Source: Chitinophagaceae bacterium (lineage in GTDB: Bacteria; Bacteroidota; Bacteroidia; Chitinophagales; Chitinophagaceae). From it: a DNA stretch of 64,000 nt. Where the stretch lies: NCBI GenBank assembly GCA_016719815.1, contig JADJYK010000004.1, positions 1-64,000 of the forward strand. Reading direction: 5' to 3'. Position numbers and translations under genes: made by a program. The notes beneath the pieces are model-generated. The model was not told the origin of the DNA, did no database searches, and saw only the letters and a list, made by a program, of their open reading frames with translations. Shown in pieces: positions 48,642 to 58,104 of this stretch (position 1 is its first letter; each line of letters begins with the position of its first letter).

Positions 48642-49403
48642 TCATTTCATTAACTGAATACTCTCCGTCAACTGCTCATACACCTTCTTTATCTCAGGAT
48701 GCTTTTCAAGCATAGCCAGGTGTTTTTGAATTGTCTCTTTGTCATTCCTCATCGCCGGGCCTGTTTGTACCTGCGATGGCAAAACTGTCTTTATCCGCAT
48801 AGCTGTTTCTTCTATCAGCGGCAGCAGTTGCATAAAATCAAGCCCTTCTTTTTTACAATATTCTTCAGCAAGACAGTACAAATGATTAGTGAAGTTACTT
48901 ACCAGCACGGCAGCCACATGCAGTTTTACCCTGTCCTCATCGGTCACCATTGAAACATTTTCATTTGAAATTGATTTTGCCAGTAATCCAAGCACTTGTT
49001 TTGTCTTTTCATCGCTGCCGTCAAAAAAAACAGGCACCTCAGGCAGGTTTATCATCTCTTTTCGCAGGCTTTGCAACGGATAAAAAACACCGTAGTGTTC
49101 CGTTACTTTTTTCAGTACTTCCTTAGGCACTGATGCTGCTGTGTGTGCCACTACTTTACCCGGCAGTTTTAAATCGATTATTATTTCCTCAATGGCCGCA
49201 TCACTGATAGCAATAATATACACATCGGCCGTTTTACTAATAGTGCTTTTGTAATTAGTGGATTCAGTATCCCACTCATAAGCCAGTTCTGATGCCGCTT
49301 TGGCATTGCGGCTGAAGATTTGAATAATGTGATGGCCGGCTGCTTTAAATTTTCTTCCCAGCACTGCTGCTACATTTCCCGAACCAATTATTACGATATC
49401 CAT
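48642..49403 (-). CDS. DUF2520 Rossmann-fold oxidoreductase-like protein
   Basis: A 253-residue protein of the pyrroline-5-carboxylate reductase/6-phosphogluconate dehydrogenase-like type. The N-terminal NAD(P)-binding motif is IIGSGNVAAVLGRKF; VAHTAASVPKEVL and GVFYPLQSL are conserved family segments. The C-terminal helical domain from about residue 150 includes NFTNHLYCLAEEYCKKEG and LIEETAMRI. The substrate is unknown. The frame is intact. It is next to the KdsC/UbiA/Maf group in the same direction. Confidence 0.87.
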   Translation of the reverse strand: MDIVIIGSGNVAAVLGRKFKAAGHHIIQIFSRNAKAASELAYEWDTESTNYKSTISKTADVYIIAISDAAIEEIIIDLKLPGKVVAHTAASVPKEVLKKVTEHYGVFYPLQSLRKEMINLPEVPVFFDGSDEKTKQVLGLLAKSISNENVSMVTDEDRVKLHVAAVLVSNFTNHLYCLAEEYCKKEGLDFMQLLPLIEETAMRIKTVLPSQVQTGPAMRNDKETIQKHLAMLEKHPEIKKVYEQLTESIQLMK

Positions 49404-49499
49404 AATGTCCCATTTTTATTTACTTATTTTTCATTTCGCAATTTTGCTACAAGAGAGAATGCAAAATTCATTTAATTAATGCTGCGTAGTTTTGCATCT

Positions 49500-50343
49500 A
49501 TGAAACTGTCGCAACGGATAGCTCTCCGGTACATAAGAACAAAATTCCGTCTTCTTTCAGCCATCTCCAAAAGAAAAGCTGCAGAAAAGGCTTTTGAGCT
49601 TTTCTGTACACCGCAGTACCGCAACAAAAAGAAACTGCCAAAGATTTTTGAATCTGCCGAAAACCTGCAACTGAAGGTGGAAAGCAGTGCCGTTAAAGGC
49701 TGGCGCTGGAATGCAGGCGGCGAAAGAAAAGTGCTCATCATCCATGGCTATGAATCCTCAGCCATCAACTTCGACCGGTATGTAAAGCCGCTTATTAAAA
49801 AAGGTTACGAAGTACTGGCTTTTGATGCCCCCGGGCATGGCCGCAGCGGCGGAAAACAGATAAATGCACCACTCTACCGAAGTACAATTAAAGAAATCAA
49901 TAAACGGTTTGGTCCCGTAAAATCATTTATGGCACATTCATTTGGTGGCCTGGCAGTAAGCCTGGCGCTGGAAGAAACCAGCCATACTTCTGACTATCGG
50001 CTGGTGCTCATAGCGCCTGCCACAGAAACGGTTACTGCCATTGACTCTTTTTTCAGTTTTCTGAAACTCGACCCGGCAATAAGACCTGAATTTGAAAAAA
50101 TAATCATCAGGCGAAGCGGAGTAAGTCCCGACTGGTTTTCTGTTAAACGGGCAATGAAACACATAAAGGCACAAGTATTGTGGGTTCATGATGAAGACGA
50201 TGAAATAACACCATTGAAAGATGTGCTGGAACTAAAGAATAAGCAACTTCCCAATATGAAATTCGTAATTACCAAAGGTTTGGGGCACCGCCGTATTTAT
50301 CGTGACAACAAAGTGACCCGTCAGATTGTTGATTTTTTTATGA
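49500..50343 (+). CDS. Alpha/beta hydrolase, stop lost by probable frameshift
   Basis: A hydrolase of about 280 residues. The start at 49500 (MKLSQRIALRYI) is chosen because a TAGTTTTG -7 box (49487-49494) overlaps the alternative ATG at 49479. LIIHGYESSAINF is the oxyanion-hole strand, FDAPGHGRSGG the following loop, MAHSFGGLAVSLA the nucleophile elbow (Ser), VHDEDDEITP the Asp and GLGHRRIY the His. The frame as sequenced runs on into the next gene through a T7 run at 50333-50339; one base fewer gives FLstop with TGA at 50341-50343 overlapping the next ATG. No substrate can be named. Confidence 0.85.
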
Positions 50344-50937
50344 AGTTCCTAACCGCAATACTACTTTTACTCATCAGCAGTTCCTGCCTCAAAAAGAAGA
50401 ATGAACCTATGCCTGCAAATAACAATACCAGCAATAGCACCACAGCAAATAAGTACTACTGCCTTGCCCTTGGCGACTCATATACCATTGGCGACCGGCA
50501 TAACTGCTGCTGCCAGCCAGGAGCCTTTCCGCACCAGTTACGATTTGGTTACTTTATTAATTGGTGTAAATAATCAATACCGTGGCCACAGTGTTGATGA
50601 CTACAAACCCCAATTTGAAGAACTGCTTAAAAAAGCTATACAGTTTGCCGGAAACAGGCCCGGGAGAGTAGTTGTACTTTCCATTCCGGATTGGAGTGTT
50701 ACTCCTTTTGCAAATGGAAGGGACAGGGCTCAGATAGCCAGGGAAATCGACAGTTACAACGCAGCAAATAAACTGGTATCGCTTAACTATAATGTGCACT
50801 ACATCGACATCACTCAGTGGACAAGAGAAGCCGCAAACGACCCGTCGCTGCTCGCTGCAGATGGCCTCCATCCTTCCGGAAAGGAATACAGGAGATGGGC
50901 AGAAAAAATTGCTGCCTATTTCAAAACGAAAATCTGA
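50340..50937 (+). CDS. SGNH/GDSL hydrolase lipoprotein, internally damaged
   Basis: The ATG at 50340 starts a lipoprotein signal (MKFLTAILLLLISSSCLKKK, lipobox SSSC). LALGDSYTIG is block I with the catalytic Ser. The sequence then jumps frames and resumes at YDLVTLLIGVNNQYRG (block III Asn) and ends with DGLHPSGKEY (Asp and His). About 50-60 residues usually found between block I and block III, including the block II Gly, appear to be missing, so a deletion of about 150-180 bp plus a frameshift is likely. It probably acts on an ester in cell-surface material. It overlaps the upstream hydrolase gene. Confidence 0.8.
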
Positions 50938-51238
50938 AGTCAGTTATTCTTCTTTTCTGTAACACATGTTTGTCCAAAAAAAATTGTTTTTTCATTGGCT
51001 AAAACGGGTAAATGGAATTCAATTTCAACGGACAAATCACCAGATATTATTCAGGCAATTTGTTGATTGCAAACAGCACTTCTGCATTCATCAAAAAGAT
51101 GATTTAATAAAAAATTCATAACCTTGCCCTAACTTGCGGCCCCCAAACAGATAGTTTGGCCTGTTTGCCGGAGCACCAATGAATTAATAATTAATGGCAC
51201 TAATTGCGTAGGCAGACATATATAATATTGTATCCTTT

Positions 51239-53818
51239 ATGGCGAAGAATTTACTGATAGTTGAAAGCCCTGCGAAAGCAAAAACAATTGAAAAGATACT
51301 GGGGAAAGATTTCCAGGTTAAAAGTTGTTTTGGCCACATCCGTGACCTCGAAAAGGCCGGTATGGGTATTAATATTGAAAAGAACTTTGAACCCAGCTAC
51401 ATCGTTCCTGCCGACAAAGAAAAAGTGGTCAGTGAATTGAAAAGACTGGCCAAAAGCTCCGAAGAAGTCTGGCTGGCAACGGATGAGGACCGTGAAGGTG
51501 AAGCCATCAGCTGGCACTTGTGTGAAGTACTGGGACTGAATCCAAAGACTACAAAACGTATTGTTTTCCACGAAATTACCAAACCCGCCATACAGGATGC
51601 CGTTAAGAACCCCCGCAAATTAGATATGAACCTGGTGATGGCCCAGCAGGCCCGCCGGATACTCGACCGCATCGTGGGTTTTGAACTTAGCCCTATTCTC
51701 TGGCGAAAAATGAGTATGCGCAACAACCTCAGCGCCGGACGGGTGCAGAGTGTGGCCGTTCGCCTGATTGCTGAAAGAGAACGGGAAATAAATGCCTTTA
51801 CTCCCATCAGCACTTTTAAGATTGAAGGCTTATTTTCTGCAAAAGATGTTACTGATAAATTGGTAACCTTTTCTGCCGAAGGCAAAAAGCAAAATACTCC
51901 CGACGATGCAGAAGCTTTTCTGAAAAGCTGCATCGGCGCCACTTACAAGGTCAGCGACATTCAGGTAAAACCGGGCAAGCGTTCCCCCGCCCCGCCTTTT
52001 ACCACTTCAACCCTGCAGCAGGAGGCTGCCCGGAAATTAGGATACGGTGTGGCCCGTACAATGCAAATAGCACAGCGCCTTTATGAAAATGGTTATATAA
52101 CATATATGCGTACCGACAGTGTGAACCTGAGCAACACTGCCCTCGGCGATATTACCAACACGGTAAAAAGCATGTATGGCAAAGACTATCACCAGTTCCG
52201 TAAGTATAAAAACAAAAATGAAAGTGCCCAGGAAGCACACGAAGCTATACGCCCCACATATATGAGCAACAGCACCATACAGGAGGCTGAATGGCAACGC
52301 CTGTACGAACTCATCTGGAAGCGAACAATGGCCTGCCAGATGTCTGATGCAGAATTAGAGAAAACTACTGCAAAAATTTCTATTTCAACGAATAAAGAAG
52401 AACTAACCGCCAGCGGCGAAGTGCTTAAATTCGACGGTTTCCTGAAAGTGTACCGGGAAGATAAAGATGAAGACGAACTGGAAGAAGCAGCCAACGAAGG
52501 CATGCTGCCGCCGCTGACAGTGGGTCAGCAATTACCGCTGAAAGAACTGAAAGCCACCGAACGTTTCAGCCGCCCGCCTGCCCGTTACTCAGAAGCATCA
52601 TTGGTTAAAAAGCTGGAAGAACTCGGCATCGGCCGCCCTTCTACTTATGCACCAACTATCTCTACCGTTTTGAAAAGAGGCTATGTGGAAAAACGGGATA
52701 AGGAAGGCACGGTAAGAAATTTCCGGGTGCTGTCCTTAAAGAAAGATGCCATCAGCAAAGTCACAGAGAAAGAAAACACCGGGGCGGAAAAATCCAAGCT
52801 CTTCCCTTCCGACCTCGGCCTGGTGGTAACCGACTTCCTCATCCAGTACTTCGACGATATAATGGATTACAGCTTTACGGCACGCATCGAAGAAGAGTTT
52901 GACGAAGTTGCCGAAGGCAAAATGAAGTGGAACAGCATGATTGACGATTTCTACACCCCTTTTAAAAAGGATGTGGAGAAGACCATCGAAAATGCAGAAC
53001 GCATAAAAGGCGAAAGAGAATTAGGCACTGATGCCGAAAGCGGCAAACCGGTGGTGGCCCGCATGGGACGCTACGGCCCGATGATACAGATTGGCAGCGC
53101 CGACGAGGAAGAAAAACCCCGCTTTGCCAAGATACCCACCGGCCAGAGCATTGAAACCATTACGTTTGAAGAAGCCATGGCCCTCTTTGGCGCACAGGGC
53201 AGCCTGGGCAGCTATGAAGGAAAAGAGATTTCCGTAAACGTGGGCCGCTTTGGTCCTTATGTAAAATGGGGCGATGATTTTATCTCCATTCCCCGCGGCA
53301 CCGACCTTGCCACAGTTGACCTCGACAAAGCCATACATTATATAAAGGCCAAGCAGGTGGCCGATGCGCCGGTAGGCAATTATGATGGCAAAGCCATTAC
53401 CAAGGGCAAGGGCCGTTTTGGTCCGTTTATTAAGTGGGATGGCATGTTTATCAATGTGCCTGCCCGGTACAAGTTTGATAACCTGAGCCAGCAGGATATG
53501 GATGAGCTGATTGAAGCCAAAGTAAAGAAAGAAGCTAACCGCTATATACACCGCTGGCCCGAAGAAAACATATCGGTGGAAAACGACCGCTGGGCACCCA
53601 TTATTAAGTTTGGCAAAAGAAGATACGCCTGCCAAAGAAAAAAGATGATACCCGCTACAGCGCCGAAGAAGCCGCCGCTTTTACGCTGGAAGATATAAAG
53701 CGTTTATGAAGCCGAAATACCCGGTGCTTTTGTGAAGAAGCAAAAGGCAGCAAAGAAAGCAGCGCCTAAAAGAGCAGCAAAGAAAACGGCTGTAAAGAAA
53801 GCGGCGAAGAAGAAATAA
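51239..53818 (+). CDS. topA: DNA topoisomerase I, C-terminal frameshifts
   Basis: Type IA topoisomerase of about 860 residues that relaxes negative supercoils. The Toprim domain starts LLIVESPAKAKTIEKILG and has DEDREGEAISWH; the active-site Tyr lies in NGYITYMRTDSVNLS. Then LGIGRPSTYAPTI and three C-terminal Topo_C_Rpt repeats (GRYGPMIQIG, GRFGPYVKWG, GRFGPFIKW) follow. The frame breaks near 53620 and near 53700; corrected, it continues LPKKKDDTRYSAEEAAAF and ends in a Lys/Ala-rich tail (AAKKAAPKRAAKKTAVKKAA) with TAA at 53816. The basic tail resembles histone H1-like DNA-binding extensions. topA is normally essential, so the breaks are probably artefacts. Confidence 0.95.
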
Positions 53819-53824
53819 CATTTT

Positions 53825-54393
53825 ATGTCATTCCAATTCAAGTATAAATTAACTGAGGATGACTATGCAGAGTATAATGCTTTTTCTTCGTGGTTTGCAC
53901 CTTGGTTAAAGAGAGAAAGGCTGAGAACTCCGTTCTTAGGACTTCACTTTATGGTGTTGTTACAATATTAGCAACTCTAATTATTCTTCAAAGAATCAAT
54001 CCTCCCAAAAAGAGCCATCCTGAAGTATTGATAATTGGTTAGTTATTTTTTAACAATTTCTGTTCTAGAATCATTTTTACGAGGCCCTTTCGGAATTAAG
54101 TCACGGGCAAGGAAACATATAGTTAAGGAAGAAAACGCATCTTTCTTCAATGAGTCTGAGATTGAGTTTGGAGAAGAGGGAATTACTAACATTGATAAAC
54201 AGCAACAGTCGTTTCATAAATGGGAAAGCATAGTAAAATACGCCTCTGTTAAAGACTACTTTTTATTTATATGGGTTCAGCACAGGCATATATTTTACCA
54301 AAAAAACTTTTCAAGTCTCAAAAAGAGATAGAGAGTTTTGAAAAATTTCTTCTTACTAAAATTCCTCTTTCTTCTTCATTCCGTTCGACCTAA
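53825..54393 (+). CDS. YcxB-like family protein, frameshifted
   Basis: Pieces in several frames combine to a protein of about 190 residues: FQFKYKLTEDDYAEYNAFSS, a membrane pair (SLYGVVTILATLIILQ and VIFLTISVLESFLRG), then NESEIEFGEEGITNIDKQQQ, FHKWESIVKYASVKDYFLFI and, after another shift, LPKKLFKSQKEIESFEKFLL. The order two membrane helices plus a small beta domain with the pattern F-W-x-x-I and a final PK-F motif matches the YcxB-like family, whose role is unknown. At least three frame changes lie near 53935, 54035 and 54290. It starts 7 bp after topA. Confidence 0.6.
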
Positions 54394-54732
54394 AAATGTA
54401 CTTTTCAGTTATGAACTCCTTATCTGACAGTCCCGCTCTGACCATAACAAAACAGAAGCAAATAAACTGCCCTTCAGAAAATTTGCAACTCAATGACTGG
54501 ATATTATAAATACAAAAAAGTAGCAAAGTAACTAATTAGAATAACTTTTCTTATATTCACGTCCTAATTTTTAAATATGCTGGCATTGGGTCATGTATAT
54601 TTAAGCAATAGTGACAAGCATATCAACTGGGCAGATATTTCATTGTTGTTGGTAGCTAGTGAATATATTTTGAACAGATTCGTTAACACTGATGGATGAC
54701 ATAACATAACTCAATAACTAAAACTTCACAAA
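54394..54732. other. Gene-free AT-rich stretch
   Basis: These 340 bases have no frame of coding character and no clear terminator or RNA gene. A TATATTTTG sequence near 54665, close to the -7 consensus, may belong to the promoter of the gene at 54733. Confidence 0.4.
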
Positions 54733-54989
54733 ATGGATTATTCAAAAAGAAAAAATGATTGGGAGGATAAATTTTTTAAGCACCTTGACGAGAAGCACCC
54801 AAACTTGGTTGACTATTTCAATGGGAAAATTCTTTTTCCCCAAATATAGAAAACCCGGAAATTATCTATGCTGGATATACAGAGCCAGAATACAACGGGG
54901 AAGATAAAAATTTAAAAGTGGATATGTTTAAGGTGTTTGAGGGATATTTAATTTTTCAAACCCGGTATGTACCACATTTAGCTTGGTAG
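54733..54989 (+). CDS. Hypothetical protein, one frameshift
   Basis: The first frame gives MDYSKRKNDWEDKFFKHLDE and stops at 54847. Adding one base to the C4 run 54838-54841 continues the protein as NIENPEIIYAGYTEPEYNG and on to VPHLAW with TAG at 54987, for 85 residues in total. The product is small, charged and soluble; no family is recognised. It has no close neighbour on either side. Confidence 0.5.
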
Positions 54990-55417
54990 TCTAATATTAT
55001 TAATTTGCAAAGCATCGGGGCTGACAACCTAATCGTATAAGAACAATTCTTTCCCCCGGAGTCTCCTACTAAAGATACTAATCTTAATGCTTTTTCAGGC
55101 AGCGACTCGGGCTGCTACGGAAGAAACCGCTGAATTAATTTCTTTAACATTTTCACGCCGTTACTGGTGTTGAGTGCTGGCATTACGGCGGAAAGGCAGG
55201 CACCAGCAACACAACGATGTTTCCACCTCCCCAGCGCCTTGCACCGCCGTACTTTAAAACTCACATTACTATAAACACTTGCAAGGCGGGGCACTATGGC
55301 TCTGAAAACAACAGCAGCAAAACAAACAATAATCCCTGCACCCCGATCCCATGGACATAAACCATTATTAACGATAACTTTATATGATTCCCCGGTACAA
55401 TCAGTATTTTCGGGGCA
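54990..55417. other. Gene-free stretch before the Gcr-like gene
   Basis: No convincing open frame on the plus strand fits here. A long minus-strand frame crosses it but is the shadow of the Gcr-like gene. GCAGC-7-GCTGC near 55099-55115 is the only notable hairpin and it has no T-run. The 5' part of the following gene may extend into this stretch in a broken frame. Confidence 0.35.
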
Positions 55418-57457
55418 ATGGTAGCACCCCGCACATATAAAATAAAATTTTTTGAGCAGGTAATTGCCGGTGGCAGCATCATCTCTTATACCGACAAACA
55501 AAAAGGCCTGCAGTTTCTTGTTTCCTTTTTTGGTGAGATACGTCCCGGCACCTTTAGCCGCCGCAAAACGGCCATCCGTAACCTGGAGGCCGTTACCCAA
55601 TACATCGGCAACAATAAAATATTGCTGGCCAATTTTCAACATGCTGTGCTGTCGCAACTGCTGCAGGCCCGCCTTACCACTGCCTTTACCCAAAGCGGCA
55701 TACCGCTGGCCCGTGGCTTCTGGCAGGAGCTGTCGAACCGCCTTAAACATAAACTGCTGCCCCGCCTGCAGGACGAAAACGATTTTCTCTACACCATCAA
55801 CCATGTGTTCTATAAAAAAGATGACTTTAAATGGGTGGAGGCTATACCGCGGCAGCAGTGGGTGCAGTTTTTTGAAAAAGCCGGTATGAACTTCAATGCC
55901 GGCAGCAGCGGCCTGCTGGCCGAACTGCTGCATTCACTCAAAGTACTCTCCTACCATGTGGCGCAACTGGGGCTGGAAAAAGAAGTGGAACAATACCTGC
56001 CTGCTGCCGAACGGCAAAAAAGCAATACACCATTTGTATTGCAGAACTATGCTGTACACGAACTGGAGAACCAGGTACAGGCACATGCGGCAGATGAACA
56101 CATTACCGCTGCATCACTGCAACTGAAACAACAACTGGTGCGCTGTTATGAAATGATACAGCATATACGCAATGGCCACTCTGAAAAAGGTGCCAGCCTG
56201 CAGCAAACCTATTTGCTGCTGTTGCTTGCCAACAGGCTGCAACGTATGCAACTGATTACCGACATGCTGGATGCCGACAAGCAGTTTGACACAGGCAGCT
56301 TTGCCGATCTGTTCCGCCTGCTGGTACGTTATGAAAAACGGAAGAACAGTATTAAAGAATTTCTGTCGCAGAGTGTGGGCTACCTGGCTTACCAGATTGC
56401 CGAACACAAAGGCAACCGCGGCCATAAATACATTACCGAAACCCGCAGGCAGTTTTATAGGATGGTACGCAGCGCTATGGCGGGCGGGTTTATTATTTCA
56501 TTTATCGCCATTTTTAAAAACCTGCTGGGCAAGCTGGTACTGGCTCCCTTTCCGATGGGCTTCTTATACAGTATTAACTACAGCGCCGGTTTTGTGCTGA
56601 ATGATGAAACCAAATCAACACTGGCCACTAAGCAGCCAGCCTTTACAGCCAGTGCGGTGGCTGCATCGCTTGACAATAAACGGGTGGGCGAACCGGATAT
56701 TGATAACCTGGCAGCAACAGTGGCCAAGGTATCACGCAGCCAGATTGCTTCTTTCTTTGGTAACCTCATCATCGTTTTCCCGCTTACGTTTGTGCTGGCA
56801 TGGCTGTATCATCACTTTTACGGTGTTAAGATTGCAGATGGAGCTGCTGCATTTGCCCTGCTGAAGGCGCAGCATCCGTGGCGCAGTGCGGCATTGCTGT
56901 ATGCCTGCTTTACCGGTGTGTTTTTATTTGTAAGCGGTATTATTGCCGGTTACTGGCAAAACAAAATACAATATGGCCAAATAAAAGAAAGACTGAAACA
57001 TCACCCCGGACTGAAACAATCCTTCTCTGCCCGGCTCTTAGACAAAATGGCAAACTACATAGAGAAACACCTGGGAGCACTGATGGGCAGTGTGGCACTG
57101 GGTTTCTTCTTAGGCTTTTCGGGTGTGGTGGGAAAGATATTCGGCATCCCGTTCGACATACGGCATATTACCATATCTGCAGGCAATACGGCGATTGGTG
57201 TCTATGGTCTTGAAATTGAAAACATCCCGCCCTATTTTATGCTGGCAGTGTTTGGCGGTGTGCTGGGAATCGGTTTCTTAAATTTCCTGATCAGTTTTCT
57301 TCTTGCATTTATTGTGGCAGTAAAGTCGAGGGGCATTCACATGAGTGAGTACCCGAACCTGTTCAGAAAAGTGGTAAAGCATTTCTTCACACATACAAGA
57401 GAATTCTTTTTGCCACCGAAGAGGAAGAAGGAAGTTGTTTATAAACCTTTAGTGTAG
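55418..57457 (+). CDS. Gcr-type 'site-specific recombinase' family membrane protein
   Basis: The 679-residue protein belongs to the family named site-specific recombinase after the gonococcal Gcr gene, although it lacks any recombinase catalytic motif and is clearly a membrane protein. Residues 1-330 are a soluble helical domain (SNRLKHKLLPRLQDEND, KWVEAIPRQQWVQFF). Residues 345-650 have about seven hydrophobic segments (AGGFIISFIAIFKNLLG, FGNLIIVFPLTFVLAW, LGFFLGFSGVVGKIFG, DIRHITISAGNTAIGVYG). The C-terminus is basic. The true start may lie upstream because the N-terminus begins in a low-quality stretch. Function unknown. Composition is richer in GC than the upstream 1.5 kb. Confidence 0.8.
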   Translation: MVAPRTYKIKFFEQVIAGGSIISYTDKQKGLQFLVSFFGEIRPGTFSRRKTAIRNLEAVTQYIGNNKILLANFQHAVLSQLLQARLTTAFTQSGIPLARGFWQELSNRLKHKLLPRLQDENDFLYTINHVFYKKDDFKWVEAIPRQQWVQFFEKAGMNFNAGSSGLLAELLHSLKVLSYHVAQLGLEKEVEQYLPAAERQKSNTPFVLQNYAVHELENQVQAHAADEHITAASLQLKQQLVRCYEMIQHIRNGHSEKGASLQQTYLLLLLANRLQRMQLITDMLDADKQFDTGSFADLFRLLVRYEKRKNSIKEFLSQSVGYLAYQIAEHKGNRGHKYITETRRQFYRMVRSAMAGGFIISFIAIFKNLLGKLVLAPFPMGFLYSINYSAGFVLNDETKSTLATKQPAFTASAVAASLDNKRVGEPDIDNLAATVAKVSRSQIASFFGNLIIVFPLTFVLAWLYHHFYGVKIADGAAAFALLKAQHPWRSAALLYACFTGVFLFVSGIIAGYWQNKIQYGQIKERLKHHPGLKQSFSARLLDKMANYIEKHLGALMGSVALGFFLGFSGVVGKIFGIPFDIRHITISAGNTAIGVYGLEIENIPPYFMLAVFGGVLGIGFLNFLISFLLAFIVAVKSRGIHMSEYPNLFRKVVKHFFTHTREFFLPPKRKKEVVYKPLV

Positions 57458-57555
57458 TGGTGACGCTGCAGGGACTTCCCGATATTCATCTGGGCTAACT
57501 TCTCCCTCCCCGTCTTGCTTCACAAAAAAATGCTGCGCATCTCAGATTCACTTCG

Positions 57556-57628
57556 TGACTCTGCAGGGACTCGAACCCTGGACCTACTGATTAAGAGTCA
57601 GTAGCTCTACCAACTGAGCTACAGAGCC
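57556..57628 (-). tRNA. tRNA-Lys (anticodon CTT)
   Basis: On the minus strand the 73-nt sequence folds as a cloverleaf: acceptor GGCTCTG / CAGAGTC with a G-U at the second pair, D arm with AGCTCAGTTGGTAGAGC, anticodon stem TACTGA / TCAGTA with loop CTCTTAA (anticodon CTT, reading AAG) and T arm with GGTTCGAGTCC. CCA is not encoded. A 17-nt near-copy of its 3' end lies at 57460-57476. Confidence 0.95.
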
Positions 57629-57713
57629 GGTAATGTGTAAAGCTATTGTAAGACGAAATATTGAACAATGATTTTTTACAACTATTTTTATCTCCCTAAC
57701 AATAATCATAATA

Positions 57714-58103
57714 ATGAAGGCTGTTTTGTTCTCTATTGTCCTGTTATTGTCATTCCATCTCTGTTTTTCACAAGCCAATGTACCGGATTGTAACATTTTC
57801 AGAAAAGGGACTTTCTCTTACAGAGACAGCATAAATAATACCATCAGAACTTTTGTACGAAAGAATAAAACACAGACGGAAAAAGACCCGGTAAACAAGA
57901 AAGTTATTAAATACAAGATTAAATGGCTAACTGAATGTGAATACAAACTCACACAAACCTGGACCAACGACAAAACCAGAAAGAATTTGAACAACAGTTA
58001 TATAATTTACAAAGTAGTTCCGCTAACTGAAAAATCATTTTCATACTCATGTACCTGCGCCAATAATGAAATAGTGACTGGTGTAATTGTAAAAATGGAT
58101 TAA
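57714..58103 (+). CDS. Hypothetical secreted protein
   Basis: A 129-residue protein with a signal peptide (residues 1-20, ending CFSQ). The mature part has NIFRKGTFSYRD, a basic central stretch and KIKWLTECEYKLTQTW, a pattern I have seen in small Bacteroidota secreted proteins with the core (K/R)xGTF...W...CEY, but no family name comes to mind. Five Cys residues include a CTC near the end (YSCTCANNE). It ends 1 bp before the helicase start, which may indicate coupling. Confidence 0.65.
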   Translation: MKAVLFSIVLLLSFHLCFSQANVPDCNIFRKGTFSYRDSINNTIRTFVRKNKTQTEKDPVNKKVIKYKIKWLTECEYKLTQTWTNDKTRKNLNNSYIIYKVVPLTEKSFSYSCTCANNEIVTGVIVKMD

Positions 58104-58104
58104 T

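Noticed and set aside
53021..53635. Minus-strand open frame of 204 codons inside topA
   Set aside because: It is antisense to the conserved Topo_C_Rpt repeats and has no start signal or homology pattern.
55115..55933. Minus-strand open frame of 272 codons
   Set aside because: It covers the 5' half of the Gcr-like gene on the other strand; its translation lacks family motifs, while the plus-strand frame is clearly protein-like over 679 residues.
55418..57457. Mobile-element recombinase
   Set aside because: Despite the family label, the protein has several membrane helices and no serine- or tyrosine-recombinase motif, and no inverted repeats flank it.
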